NCBI GenBank assembly: GCA_037962975.1
Contig: CM075674.1
Span: forward strand, 39,260,501 to 39,324,500
Length of the DNA stretch: 64,000 nt
Source: Clitoria ternatea
Lineage: Eukaryota; Streptophyta; Magnoliopsida; Fabales; Fabaceae
Direction: 5' to 3'
Part shown: positions 26,440 to 38,400 of the stretch, piece after piece
Layout: the number at the start of each line of letters is the position of its first letter
Position numbering within the stretch: position 1 is the first letter of the stretch
The notes under the pieces: generated by a model
Database searches by the model: none
Told to the model about the DNA's origin: nothing
The model's input: the letters and a program-made list of their open reading frames with translations, nothing else
Position numbers and translations under genes: made by a program

Positions 26440-27115
26440 TCATCGTCGTTGTCACCGCCTTCACTACAACCCCCACCATCATTAGCGTGTTGTCACCACC
26501 ACCATCATTATTATCACCACCTCTGTTATCATCGTCATCGTTGTTTCCACCCCATTGTCACCGCCATCATCACTACCCTTGCCATTGACACTACTATAAT
26601 TACCACCACCACTGTCACCACTATCACCATCACCACCATTATTCCTATAACCACCACCACCACCGTCGTCATCCCCATTATTGTCACAAACTATTATCAC
26701 CACCGTCATGACGACCGCTATCACTACAATCGTCGTCGTGGCCCCACAACCATCATTACCACCACCAACATCTCTTTAACCATGACTGTCATGACCACCA
26801 CCATCGTCACTGACACCATCACCATCGTCACCATACCTTGCACCACCACTGTTGTTGTGACCACCTCCATCACCATCATGGTCACCACCTTCATCGTCGT
26901 TGCCACTATCACCACTCTCTCCACCACCATCACCATTTTCGCCACCATAATTACCATCATTGCCATTGCTAGTACGCCCCCCACCTTATGACCACCACCA
27001 TTGCCACTATTACTAGCTTTACCTCCACCTTCACTAGTACTATTGTCGTCACCACCATCACAAACACCACTATCATCATTATCGTCACTACCACCGCCAC
27101 AACCATCACCATTTT
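26440..27115. repeat. Degenerate ACC/CAT trinucleotide repeat block
   Basis: About 680 bp consists almost wholly of the triplets ACC, CAT, ATC, GTC and TCG in varying order, ending in an ATT/ATA triplet run (27129-27165). The triplet periodicity removes stops and creates long spurious frames on both strands (a His/Thr/Ile-rich frame on plus, a Val/Met/Gly-rich frame on minus). It has strong strand asymmetry: C and A on the plus strand, almost no G runs. I see no sign of a gene. Confidence 0.9.
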
Positions 27116-28416
27116 AGAAGATTTGTTACTATTATTATTATTATTATAATACTATTATTATTATTTAAGTGTAAAATAGTTTTAATTATAATTATGAATG
27201 TTTTGAGAATAATTTTTTAAAATTCAAAACCATAAAAAGTTAAAACATAAAACGAAAAACCAGAAATAAATTTTAATTTTTTAAAATTTCAAAACTAAAA
27301 ACTAAAAATCATGACTTTTTGTTTTTAAAGTAAATGAATAAAATTAGAGTAATTTTAAAGGCTAATATTAAATGAGATTGTGTTAGTATTAGAAAACAGG
27401 AAGATTCATTAATAAATATCCCTCTCTCTCTCTCTAACAATTTTTTCTTCTTATTATATCTAATTTTTATCAATAATTTTTTTCTACTATTCTTATTGCC
27501 TATTATAAAGAGAATTAAAATAAAAATATTTAAGAAATATTCAATAAAATTTTATATAATTAATTGTTTCATATTTGATTTAGGCAAACTATACTTAGTT
27601 TTTCTAATGTAGTATATCCCAAGATCCATGATGAGTGACAAAAATAAAAAATTTTAATTTAAAATTAACATTAATATATATATATATATATATATATAAT
27701 TCTCAATGCAAATTGAGTATAACATAATAAAAAAAATTCAAAGGTCTTCAGAAAATAGTCGTTTAAGGTTGTCACATAAGAATTTTTAAAAAATATATAA
27801 TTATATTTATTTTACTAAAAACATTATTAAACTTCCTATCACATTTATAGTAAAATTTTTCTTAGAAAAAAATTATGTCTTAAAATTATAAAATACTACT
27901 TATTTAATTATTTTAGAATAAAATAAAATAAATAAAGTGATTATTTGGTTACACCAAGAGAGAGTGAAGTTTAATATTTTTTTGGTTTAATATAATCTAT
28001 TGGTTTTGAGCCGGATACAAGATTAGTATAAATGGTAAGATTCTTTTAACAAAATTTACTGAAATCCTTATGCTTAAATTTAAGATCACAAATTAAATCA
28101 AGACAATATTTAATCAGCAACTGGCTAATATACTTGTTTGATAACATTAGTCTCATTTAATTTTTTTGTTTAAGTATGGATATATTTTTAATTTTATTCA
28201 AATAAAAAAATCAATATTATAAATCCTTAAATCCAAGACTTTATGCAACGGTTGAATTTTGATTTTGGTGATTAGTTGATTAACATCTTGTGATGTGGGA
28301 GTGGGAGGGTTTACTAGTGAAGGGAGGGTGGTTGATATTATCTTCGTAATCTCACCCCACGCAATCCCATTTCAACCTCTCCTTCACTTCACTTGTTCCA
28401 TTCCAGAGATAGCGCA
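27116..28416. other. Upstream region of the peroxiredoxin gene
   Basis: The sequence is AT-rich with a (TA)n run at 27675-27699. The last about 150 bp contains CCACGCAATCCC and a pyrimidine-rich leader before the peroxiredoxin ATG at 28417, probably its promoter and 5' UTR. No clear TATA box was identified. Confidence 0.4.
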
Positions 28417-31317
28417 ATGGCATGCTCCGCTACCTCTGCTTCCCTCTTCTCTCTAAATCCTACAAAACCTCTCTTCTCCTCCAAACCCTCTCTACCCTCT
28501 TCCCTCAATTTCAATGCTCTCCCCACCAAACCCTTCTCTCGCCCCTCCCTCTCCTTCTCTCGCCCCTCTCTCTCTCGCCGCTCCTTCCTCGTCAAGGCCT
28601 CTGTAAGTAACCCTCTTTCTCTAATTCAACTTCTTCTCTCTCCAAATTTTAACTTCTTATTCTTTGTAAATTGCAGAATGAGCTTCCTTTAGTCGGCAAC
28701 ACAGCCCCGGATTTTGAAGCAGAGGCTGTTTTTGACCAGGAGTTCATCAATGTAAAAACTGCTCCTTTACCCCACAAATTATAACCACTCTTTCTTAACT
28801 TCTCTTATCTTATTGTGAACTCGGGGATTTTACTGACTTGTTTATTTTACAAAAAAAGTTAGTCTTTCGCACCTTTTTTTAGGGTCAGTTGTTAAAAGGT
28901 GTAACTTTTTATTGAGAATGGATATATTTGTCTGGGACATTGCTGTTAAATCCGGTCAGACCGGTCGGCTGAACCTGTTAGAACCTTAACCTTAAACTAG
29001 TCAGGTGGTCAATTTAGTTTTATCCTTCATTATTATATCGGTTCAACCACGGTCTGACTATTGGTTCACTTGAAACATTGGTTTGGAATGGCAAAATGGT
29101 TATTAAAAAAAAAACATTAGATTGAATTTGGCTATACAAGTTGGTGATTAACCGAAGGCTTTTAAACTTTTGGGAACTAAAACATTTGGACCCATATAAT
29201 TTGAGGACTCTCAATTTATACTACCTTTTGCTTAGTTTCGTGTTTTTTTGGCTAAAGAATGTTTGGCATTCCAGGTCAAACTATCTGACTACATTGGGAA
29301 GAAATATGTTGTGCTATTCTTCTACCCATTGGACTTCACCTTTGTTTGTCCCACAGGTTAGTTGGCATTTTAGTGAACTATAATCTAAAAAGCCTTCGAC
29401 CTTTAACTCCTTATCAATAACATTTGGTAATGTCCACAGAAATCACTGCTTTCAGTGACCGGTATGCAGAGTTTGAGGCACTCAACACTGAAATATTGGG
29501 TGTTTCAGTTGACAGTGTGGTGAGTTAGTTTTGATTTTTTTTTAATTATTGTTTTTTGCTTAGTCAGTGCAGTGTGTGTGTGAAGTTTCAGTTTCTGCTT
29601 CATGTATATTAGCTAGTACAGGAAACAAAGCTTATGAAAATGAATAGGTCTGCACACAACCTCAATATAATTTTCATTTGTCTCTGAAAAATTGCCGCAT
29701 AGAGTAATAATATGGTCATAGCATATTACTTCATAAATAAAGGAAGAGGGAAATATCCGAATGGAAGCTTCATTTTAGATAATTGAAATTGCATGCAGAT
29801 GAATGCCTCAGAAAACAAGTCTCTGTATTGGAATCTATTTGGGGCGTTTGTTTCGTGGTAATGAAATTGCATTCCCAGGAATATTAAGTTGGAAACATAT
29901 TTACCCACCTTGTTTGTTTAGGGGTTATTAAAAACTGTTCCTGGGTACATCTTATTCCTTGGTAACTAATATTCCCATGTTCAATCATTTTTTATTCCCA
30001 TGAGAGAGGTGAGAAAGTTGGATTCCTGGGTAGTGGGACTAGACTTTATATGAAAATTCCATAATGGCCCTATTGAACAAGAGTATTTTAATAATTGTAA
30101 CATATTCCCAGGAAAAGTAATTACAAACTGAACACTTTTTTTTAAACACATCTAGGAGTGTTATTTCCATTATTATATTCCTATCAATGTTAATCCCGGG
30201 AATACAATGTCTCAACCCAACCCCCACCCCCCCAATGGTTGTCTATGTTCTCATATGTGCCATATCCTATCTAATCGAACTTCCAGAGTTCATTTCTTTT
30301 TGATTAGTGATGCTATTGTTGTTATTATTATTGTAGTTTTCGCACCTTGCATGGATTCAAACAGATAGAAAGTCTGGTGGCCTTGGTGACTTGAATTATC
30401 CTTTGATTTCTGATGTTACCAAATCCATATCAAAATCATTTGGTGTTCTCATTCCAGATCAGGTATGTTCCCATGTGAAATTTGTTTGGAAAATTGTTAC
30501 TTATATATGGATGGGTGATAACTTGGAAGAAAATAACAATCATCTTGTACGTCTCTTGTTTATTCTCTCACTAATTGATTCTAGGAACGGTATATCATGT
30601 TTCTTATGAGGCATGGTCTCCTCTCTGCATTTTTGGCAATTTATTTTGACCTTCAATCCATTCAAATCAAGTCTATATTTGGTTTTATAAGGACTTGAAC
30701 CATGGCTATGCCTTTTGCTTTCCCAACCATTGTCTGTAATGCTTAAACTTAAATGTTTTTGAGAATGAAATGTAGGATGCTATCTAGGAAGGAAATAGCT
30801 TTAGTAGGTAACATCAAATGTTGGCATTGAAATGTTTACCTTTCATTCCACTATTTTGGACTTGTATCCTGATGACTCTGAATAAATCCAATGATGTAGG
30901 GAATTGCATTGAGAGGACTGTTCATTATTGACAAGGAAGGGGTTATACAGCATTCTACTATTAACAACTTGGCAATTGGTAGGAGTGTTGACGAGACAAA
31001 GAGAACTCTCCAGGTAATTTTACGCATAACTAGCCCTTAGGGTAACAGAGATTGAACAATATTTCGGAGATCATATTCTTAGTTTAACTGAAAGTTAAAT
31101 AAGAATTACATTGGCAACATCGAGATCTAACCGTATTCTGAATATTGCTACCGTGTACATAATTTCTTTGGCCCCTTTATGTGCATTTGTCTTGCAGGCC
31201 TTACAGTATGTGCAGGAGAACCCAGACGAAGTTTGCCCTGCTGGGTGGAAGCCCGGGGACAAGTCCATGAAACCAGACCCTAAAGGTAGCAAAGACTACT
31301 TTGCAGCGGTGGCGTAA
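28417..31317 (+). CDS. BAS1: Chloroplast 2-Cys peroxiredoxin (BAS1)
   Basis: Seven exons join into 260 aa: 28417-28602, 28677-28751, 29275-29356, 29440-29519, 30337-30462, 30900-31013 and 31198-31317. All introns are GT-AG. The first exon (62 aa) is Ser/Pro/Leu/Arg-rich with almost no acidic residues, as in a stroma-targeting transit peptide. The mature enzyme begins near NELPLVGNTAPDFEAEAVFD. The peroxidatic Cys is 112 in FTFVCPT and the resolving Cys is 234 in DEVCPAGW. The GGLG (155-158) and C-terminal YF (255-256) motifs mark an overoxidation-sensitive eukaryotic-type 2-Cys Prx. The enzyme reduces H2O2 and alkyl hydroperoxides in the chloroplast, recycled by NTRC or thioredoxins. ATG 28417 was chosen because it opens MACSAT-, the usual start in plant orthologues; an in-frame ATG eight codons upstream is less likely. 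Length and exon structure are normal, and nothing looks broken. Confidence 0.97.
29835..30215. mobile_element. Possible MITE in intron 4 of the peroxiredoxin gene
   Basis: The 817-bp intron 4 contains a GGGGCGTTTGTTTCG opening. Inverted copies of ATTCCCAGGAATAT (about 29871-29884) and ATATTCCCAGGAAAA (about 30101-30115) follow, with several ATTCCCA and CCTGGG words between them. This resembles PIF/Harbinger- or hAT-type MITEs common in plant introns. I could not fix the exact ends or the target duplication. Confidence 0.35.
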
Positions 31318-32255
31318 CTAGGATAAATTGTTAAGAGTATCAATCAATGGGTTGCAAAATGGTCTTGCTGTTTAATGTTATGTTAGTCCTTAAATTTTGA
31401 GCCGCAGGGTATGGTAATAAATGTATGATGTACTGGATTTTGAAGTGTACTATGTATTAATCTGCAATTTCTCTTCATTATGGTCTCTGTATCTCGTGTT
31501 CCTGTATGAAACCATATCTTTTGCCAAGCCTGGAGGTCCAGCGAGTTATTAATGTGTGCAACATGGGATAAAAGTAAAAAACAAACTATAAAGATCTTCA
31601 ACTGTTTTTTTGGTGTTTTTCTTTAATCAACATTAGACTTTTATCTCAGTAGCTTGTGCTAACTATAATGAGCTATCGTCTCTTGATAAAAAAAAAAATC
31701 TATTTTTAATCGGAAAATTATACCAAAATTTTATGTGGGATGAAATTTAAAATTATCACACTCTGGATAAACTGAAACTGAAAGTGGAAAAGAATAGTTA
31801 ATATTGAGTTGAAGTAAAAAAATATAATGATCTTAAATTCTCACCAGGGAGAGATATATTAGGATTGCCAAGCACTGTCTAAATTTTCTTCAGCTGAGAT
31901 ATATTAGGATCGTTTAGTTTGACCAACGAAAAAAAAGATTCATTTGTTTAATGAAGTTTTAATTGTTTTAAACAACGTGAAAAGTTAATATTAACTATTA
32001 AATTTTTTCATTTTTATAACCTTATTTTTCTAATTGGATATTAAACATGCTCTTCATCCACCTTGTATACTTCAAGCAGTTTTTGGAATTAAGGCATGGA
32101 TGGCTGCCGCAGAGCCAGGTACTGAAAATACATAAAAATTTAAAATACGTAATCTTTTAATTAAAAAAACACTTATCTCTTAAAATAAGTTTAAACAAAC
32201 AAACCCACTATTTGATTAGTTTTACATTAAAATTTGGGGTTCGTTATTTATAATA
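31318..32255. other. 3' flank of the peroxiredoxin gene, no further gene seen
   Basis: The first part (to about 31580) is probably the 3' UTR. The remainder is AT-rich spacer up to the target site of the large retrotransposon. Confidence 0.5.
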
Positions 32256-32260
32256 TTTCT

Positions 32261-32990
32261 TGATCCGGTCTCAATACCGGTATCCGATCTGCTATACATA
32301 TTTCAACGTCTTTGATAAGACATCTACGTGTAACCGGTGTCATCGGTATACATCCGGACTGTAATTCCGTATCAGGCGTTCTCCCTATACCGGTTGTTCA
32401 GGATAACACCATGACATCGGATAATACACACGTCACTGTGCAAAAGACAAGGATTGTTGCTACAGGGATCGATCAATAATTCCCTGCACTACGAGCCAAA
32501 TTCTGCTCACAGGAATGGTCAACTTGTTCCCTAATCCTAGTCTACATTCTCTATGCTCAATATAAAATAGCCACTTGACCCAATCATGCAGGTAAGTGCG
32601 CAATATAATAATGCTAATGGGAGTTGGTGGTTCCCCACCAACGTGTCCTCGTTAATCGAGCCAATCAGGTATATGAACTCACTTCATGATTGAAGTGAGG
32701 GATCTTGGTCAGCTCTTTTACGACTGATTCCTCTCTGAATACATTCCTTACTTGGAATATAATCACTGACTTGAGCGTCGGAGAATCTTTGCAGGTGACA
32801 CCACCATTCGCCCACTTCAACGCGTTAGGTCGGTGTGAAGGATCTCCAGGACGCCCAGTCCGCTCTCTCCGCTCAAGGACAACGGATACATACATCGGAT
32901 ACACATACATCCGGTCTATTATACAGTATTTACATACTATTCGTGACTGACTTGAGATCGGATCTCTTGACCCCGGTCCAGGACAGATCA
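32261..32990 (+). repeat. 5' LTR
   Basis: The LTR begins TGATCC and ends GATCA. A TATA box (TATAAAAT) is at 32561-32568. A perfect hairpin with 9-bp arms CTCACTTCA/TGAAGTGAG is at 32678-32699. A consensus splice donor CAG|GTAAGT (cut after 32591) and a good acceptor TTTGCAG (ending 32794) could define a 203-nt leader intron. Confidence 0.95.
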
Positions 32991-32991
32991 T

Positions 32992-33010
32992 TGGCACGCC
33001 CAGTGGGACC
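32992..33010 (+). promoter_or_regulatory. Probable primer-binding site
   Basis: The sequence directly after the 5' LTR, TGGCACGCCCAGTGGGACC, starts with the TGG that pairs with the CCA tail of a tRNA and sits one base after the LTR end. I could not name the priming tRNA with certainty. Confidence 0.7.
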
Positions 33011-33055
33011 CGATAAAGTTATTCCCATATCCTTTGACAGAGCAGGGAATCCACA

Positions 33056-35422
33056 ATGGAAGGCGAAGCACAAGACTTCATGGAGAATCAAGCTGAAGGC
33101 AGAACCAATCCCAACGCCTTCAGAAAACTCAACTTTGATTCTCATGGGGGCAGCTCAAAGAAGATAGTAATAGTGTCTGATCCTGATCCTCGTGATGAGT
33201 TGATCAAACAACTTCAGAGAGAACTCGCTGAATTGCGAAGGGAAAAAAGGCAAAGCGAGGATAAAGAATCATCTCGCACGCGAAACACTCCCCACACGAC
33301 TGATGGTGAAAAGTCCACCACTCTTCAGTACTCAAATATCCCTACGTTTGAGGGGGGAGAACAGACTCGCGATTCTAAGGATGCAGCTTCCCGAAGGAAG
33401 AGAGATTCAACAACAGTACCCCCATTGTCTTACAATCTGAAAGTTCCTTTTTCAAGGAGACTTATGAGCATCAGCATCCCCAAGCACCTTCAAACTACTC
33501 AACCACTTTCCATCGGAAAGTATAATGGTGAAACTGATCCAACTAAGCACCTTGATGCTTATGTGTTTGAAGCCATGTACTTGGGGGCTGATGAAGACGT
33601 GATGTGCCGAATGTTCCCTCGAACATTGTCTGAGGAGGCCCTCGGGTGGTTTAAAGGCCTGCCTTCTGGATCCATAGATTCTTGGACGGAAATGGCAGCT
33701 GCCTTTGAAACCCATTTTGTCATCTCCAGAGACGTGCCCAAGACGTCCCATACCTTAGCTCAGATTAAGCAAGGTGAAACAGAGGGCTTAAAAGATTTTT
33801 TGAAGAGGTTTTATAAGGAGGCAGCCCTGGTTCCTAACCTCACAGAATCTATCAAGCTGCATATCGTTATTGAGGCATTGCAGCCGAGTTCAGCTTTCGC
33901 TCTTTCATTAGCAAAGAGCCCTCCAGCAACTTTTGAGGAGTTCAGAAAGAAAGCCTCAAAATACGTGAGTATAGAGATGCATTTGGAGGCAATAGCTGCA
34001 AAGAAAAAGCCCCCAGCACCACTTCCTCAAACCCAGAAGGGTAAGGAGAAGACGAGGTCAGAACGCATGGAGAGGCCATTTACAAATCCTAAGGTTAATA
34101 ACCACCCTCCTCGACCTCGAGAAAGGCATGTCAATTCCTTCAGCCATTATGCACAATTGTCTGCCAGGCCGTCTCAGATTTTAAGAGAGGTCGGATGGCC
34201 AATGCTCAGCACATATGGCATCAGAAGACCAGCCCCTATGAAAAGACCAGGAAATTCACGTAAGTACTGCGATTTTCATGAACAAAATGGTCATTCCACT
34301 GATGAATGCCAAGCTCTAAAGAATGCGGTTGAGACGCTAATTAGAGAAGGCAAATTGAAGCAGTACCTGTTCAAAGAAAAATCCTTTGACAGGCCAGAAC
34401 GGAATGAGAAAAGAGAAAGAGATCCAGACGATGGGGATGACAATAACCCCAGTCCAGTTCGAAAATTCTCTGCTGTAGAGAAGCAAAAAGGTGTGATGAC
34501 TGATAATGCAACACAGAAAGACAGCATGCCTCAGCAACAGCGTCAGGGCCGACGTGAAGTTATTGACATGATTGCTGGAGGGTTTGCTGGAGGAGGAGCT
34601 TCAATTACAGCCCGTAAGAATCATCACAGAATGATTCTATCTGTGCAAGGGAAAGTCAAAGACAATCGCCCTTACAGAGGTGGGATTGAAGCTCCCACAA
34701 TCTCTTTCTCTGACGAGGATTTTGGCCCAACCATTCCTGGTGGGGACGATGCTGTAGTCATCACTGCTGTGATCGCCAACAAGGACGTCCGAAGAATCCT
34801 TGTTGACCAGGGAAGTTCCTGCGATGTTATTTTCTATAATTGCTTTGAAAGAATGGGTTTTAAAGACTCAGACTTACAGCCTTACACGCAGGAACTAACA
34901 GCTTTCAATGGTGCAAAGCAACCAACTAAAGGGTATCTTGATACCCTTATCTCGTTTGAAGGCGAGCCAGGAGCCAGGACGGTTAAGTCTCGGGTGCTAG
35001 TGATTGATGTCAAATCACCATTTAATGGCATCATAGGTCGTCCCACTCTGAATGCAATGGAGGCAGTTGTATCAACCCCTCATCTCCTTATCAAGTTCAT
35101 TGACAAGGATAATGCTGTGTCATCTATCCGGGGTGATCAAGAGATGGCTAGGTACTGCTACAACCTTAGCCTCAACATGACAAAGCTGGACGCCTCCAAT
35201 AAAAAGAGGAAACTTAATGATGCTGGAACATCGGCTGGATCTGTAAGCCTTGTTGACCTGGACCCTAGAGCGGATTTGAACATTGATCCGTTCAACCCAT
35301 CAAAGCCTACACCGGATGGAAGTTCCAGGGACATCGTCTTGGGAGATTCTCCAGAAAAGATCACCCATATCAATGACAAGCTAGATACTGAAATAGAGCA
35401 GCGACTGCTGGCTCTCTTGTAA
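33056..35422 (+). CDS. gag-pro: Retrotransposon gag-protease
   Basis: This 788-codon frame encodes the capsid/nucleocapsid precursor and aspartic protease. Residues about 140-320 form the retrotransposon gag domain (LSEEALGWFKGLPSGSIDSW, then a helical region ending near KKASKYVS). A CX2HX4HX4C zinc knuckle (CDFHEQNGHSTDEC) is at about 404-417, the form usual in Tat-type gag. The protease active site is VDQGSS with catalytic Asp 584. The frame ends at TAA 35420-35422, but pol continues in the same frame with no shift. The stop therefore either separates gag-pro from pol by readthrough or is a nonsense mutation; in related elements gag-pol is usually uninterrupted here. The ATG lies 66 bp after the LTR. 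Confidence 0.93.
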   Translation: MEGEAQDFMENQAEGRTNPNAFRKLNFDSHGGSSKKIVIVSDPDPRDELIKQLQRELAELRREKRQSEDKESSRTRNTPHTTDGEKSTTLQYSNIPTFEGGEQTRDSKDAASRRKRDSTTVPPLSYNLKVPFSRRLMSISIPKHLQTTQPLSIGKYNGETDPTKHLDAYVFEAMYLGADEDVMCRMFPRTLSEEALGWFKGLPSGSIDSWTEMAAAFETHFVISRDVPKTSHTLAQIKQGETEGLKDFLKRFYKEAALVPNLTESIKLHIVIEALQPSSAFALSLAKSPPATFEEFRKKASKYVSIEMHLEAIAAKKKPPAPLPQTQKGKEKTRSERMERPFTNPKVNNHPPRPRERHVNSFSHYAQLSARPSQILREVGWPMLSTYGIRRPAPMKRPGNSRKYCDFHEQNGHSTDECQALKNAVETLIREGKLKQYLFKEKSFDRPERNEKRERDPDDGDDNNPSPVRKFSAVEKQKGVMTDNATQKDSMPQQQRQGRREVIDMIAGGFAGGGASITARKNHHRMILSVQGKVKDNRPYRGGIEAPTISFSDEDFGPTIPGGDDAVVITAVIANKDVRRILVDQGSSCDVIFYNCFERMGFKDSDLQPYTQELTAFNGAKQPTKGYLDTLISFEGEPGARTVKSRVLVIDVKSPFNGIIGRPTLNAMEAVVSTPHLLIKFIDKDNAVSSIRGDQEMARYCYNLSLNMTKLDASNKKRKLNDAGTSAGSVSLVDLDPRADLNIDPFNPSKPTPDGSSRDIVLGDSPEKITHINDKLDTEIEQRLLALL

Positions 35423-38400
35423 GAGTTTAAAGACCTCTTTGCATGGACTGCAGCCGATATGCCAGGCATAGACCCTGAATTCTGCTGTCATAAACTATCC
35501 GTCTATCCAGAGACGAAACCTGTGGCCCAAAAGAAAAGACGGTTGGGCCCAGAAAAACAGAAGGCAGCTTGCCAGCAAACTGAGGAGTTGCTGAAGGCCG
35601 GATTTATCAGGGAAATCCGATATTCCTCTTGGCTGTCGAATGTGGTGATGGTCCCTAAATCCAATGGTAAATGGAGAATGTGCATTGACTACGTGGACCT
35701 CAACCGCTGCTGTCCAAAAGATCCTTATCCTCTTCCTAATATAGACCGGATGGTGGATGATTCCTCTGGTTATCAATACCTGAGCTTCATGGACGCTTAT
35801 TCTGGTTACAACCAAATTCCGATGTGCGAAGAGGATCAAGAGAAGACAGCCTTCATAAATGATCGTGGTGTCTTTTGCTATACAGTCATGCCCTTTGGCC
35901 TGAAAAATGCTGGGGCGACATATCAGCGCATGATCAACAAGGTTTTCGAAGGTATGCACACCAAACTTGTTGAAGTATACATTGACGACATAATAGCAAA
36001 GACACCGGTTGGTGGCGATCATATTGACGACCTACGCCAAGTATTCACCCGTTTGAGACAATTTAACATGAGGCTGAACCCAATGAAGTGCACATTTGCT
36101 GTCCCTGCTGGGAAGTTTTTGGGTTTCATGTTAACTCAACGTGGTATTGAAGCCAATCCAGGGAAGTGCCAAACGATTCTAGACATGCAGAGTCCTAAGA
36201 ATCTCAAAGAAGTCCAATCCCTGAACGGCAAGGTAGCAGCTTTGGCACGATTCATGCCGAAGATGGCTCACAGGTCGCTCCCCTTATACAAAATACTGAA
36301 AAAGTCCAAGAAATTCGAGTGGGGACAGGAACAAGAAAAAGCTTTCCAAGAGCTTAAGGAGGTGTTGTCCAAACCTCCCATTCTCACAAAACCTGACCCC
36401 GAAGACACACTCATTCTGTACTTGGCTATTTCAGATGAAGCTTTGGGCGTTGCCTTGATAAAAGAAACTCCTGATGGACAAAGACCGGTCTATTTCACTA
36501 GCAAGACCTTGCAAGGTGCTGAGATCCGGTATCAGAAAATTGAAAAGGCCGCCCTCGCTGTTGTTTGGGCCTCACGACGGTTGCGTCCGTACTTTCACGC
36601 CCATCCGATCATAGTGAGAACGGATTTGCCACTCCGTTCTGTCTTAATCAAACCCGATCTCGCTGGGAGGATGATCAAATGGTCTATTGAACTCTCTGAG
36701 TTTGATATATCCTACGAACCCCGCAGCGCTATTAAAGCTCAAGTCTTGGCTGACTTTATTGTGGAAATGACAGGGACTGATCCAGATTACCCTCGAGTCC
36801 ATTGGACCATTTACGTTGATGGTTCATCAAACCAAAGAGGCTCTGGGGCAGGTGTAGTTCTAGAAAGTGATGACGGAGTACACCTGGAGATCTCCCTTCG
36901 TTTCAATTTCAAAACATCCAACAATCAAGCTGAGTACGAAGCTTGCTTGGCCGGGCTAAGAGCTGCAATTGACATCGGAGCTTCTGAGGCGACGCTCTGC
37001 AGCGATTCACAGCTGGTGATTTCGCAGATCTTAGGAGATTATCAAGCTCGCGAACCTCAACTCCAATTATACTTGAACTGTGTCAAGGAGTTGACTGAGA
37101 AATTCTCAAAGGTGGAATTCAAGCATGTTCCACGTGAAGAGAATACGAGAGCGGATATACTCTCCAGGTTAGCAAGCACTAAACGACCAGGTAGCACCAC
37201 TACGTTGGTTCAAAGCACGCTAACATCGCCCAGCATTCCTCTTTTCCCTTCTCTAAACGCCATAATGACTAACTCCCTTTACGGAGATACATGGATGGCT
37301 CCTTACATCCGTTACTTGGATGATGGACAATTACCTACGGATGAGAAGGAAAAAATGAGGCTAAGGAGAGAATTACCGTATTTCACTATGATTGATGGTA
37401 ATCTTTACAGAAGGGCACTCTCTGTACCCTATTTGATCTGTCTCAAAGAGGATGAGGTGCAAGATGTAATGGAGGAAGTGCATGGAGGACAATGTGGACA
37501 CCACGCCGGAGGAAGAAGCTTAATGCGAAAAATCCTCAGAGCTGGATACTGGTGGCCCACAATGAAGCAAGACTCCATTGACTTCGTCAAAAAATGTGAT
37601 GCTTGCCAAAAATTCTCTAACCTTCACCACACACCGGCGGAAGAACTCTTCACATCCGCTGTTCCATGGCCCTTCTACCAATGGGGATTGGATATTCTGG
37701 GCCCCTTTCCAACTGCTCCTGGGGGCATCAAATATCTCATTGTAGGGGTCGATTATTTCACTAAGTGGATAGAAGCAGAGCCGGTGGTGCATATTACTTC
37801 ATCCCGAACTCGTCGTTTCATGTATGAAAACATCATAGCACGGTTCGGGGTCCCAGCACGGATTGTCACAGACAACGGCACCCAGTTCACGGATAGGAAA
37901 TTCACAGATTTACTTGAAGGGTTAGGAATAACCCAAATATTCTCATCCGTCGAACATCCCCAAACTAATGGTCAAGCTGAAGTGGCCAACAGGGAGGTGC
38001 TGAAGGGACTAAAGAAACGCCTTGGTGAAGCCAAGGGCGGATGGACAGACCAGCTGTGTCATGTCCTTTGGGCATATCGGACAACGCCTCATTCATCCAC
38101 CAATGAATCCCCATATCGCCTAACATACGGTGTCGAGGCAATGATACCTGTGGAACTGCAAATTGCTTCCACAAGGGTTAAGTACTTCTCTGAAGAAACC
38201 AACAATGCTAACTTGGCATCCGAAATGGATGTCATACAAGAACTCAGAGAAGACGCTTTCATCAGAGATCAAGCCATCAAAGCCAAAGTTGCTCTCCGGT
38301 ACAACAAATGAGTCCAATCAAGGACTTTCAACGTTGGAGATTTGGTTTTGAGGAAAGCAAGTATAGGGAACAAATTCGCTCATCAAGGCAAATTAGCCCC

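Noticed and set aside
26449..26991. 180-codon His/Thr/Ile-rich open frame
   Set aside because: It lies wholly within the degenerate ACC/CAT triplet block. The open frames on both strands are products of triplet composition, with no domain.
28393..28692. Unspliced 99-codon reading of the first peroxiredoxin exon
   Set aside because: It reads through the GTAAGT donor at 28603. The spliced model restores a complete peroxiredoxin.
32705..33167. Open frames of 75-110 codons in the LTR and leader, repeated at 48199-48596
   Set aside because: They are duplicated because the LTR is duplicated. They have no recognised domain, and they overlap the primer site and gag start.
35495..36022. 175-codon frame on the minus strand
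   Set aside because: It is a shadow of the RT coding sequence on the opposite strand.
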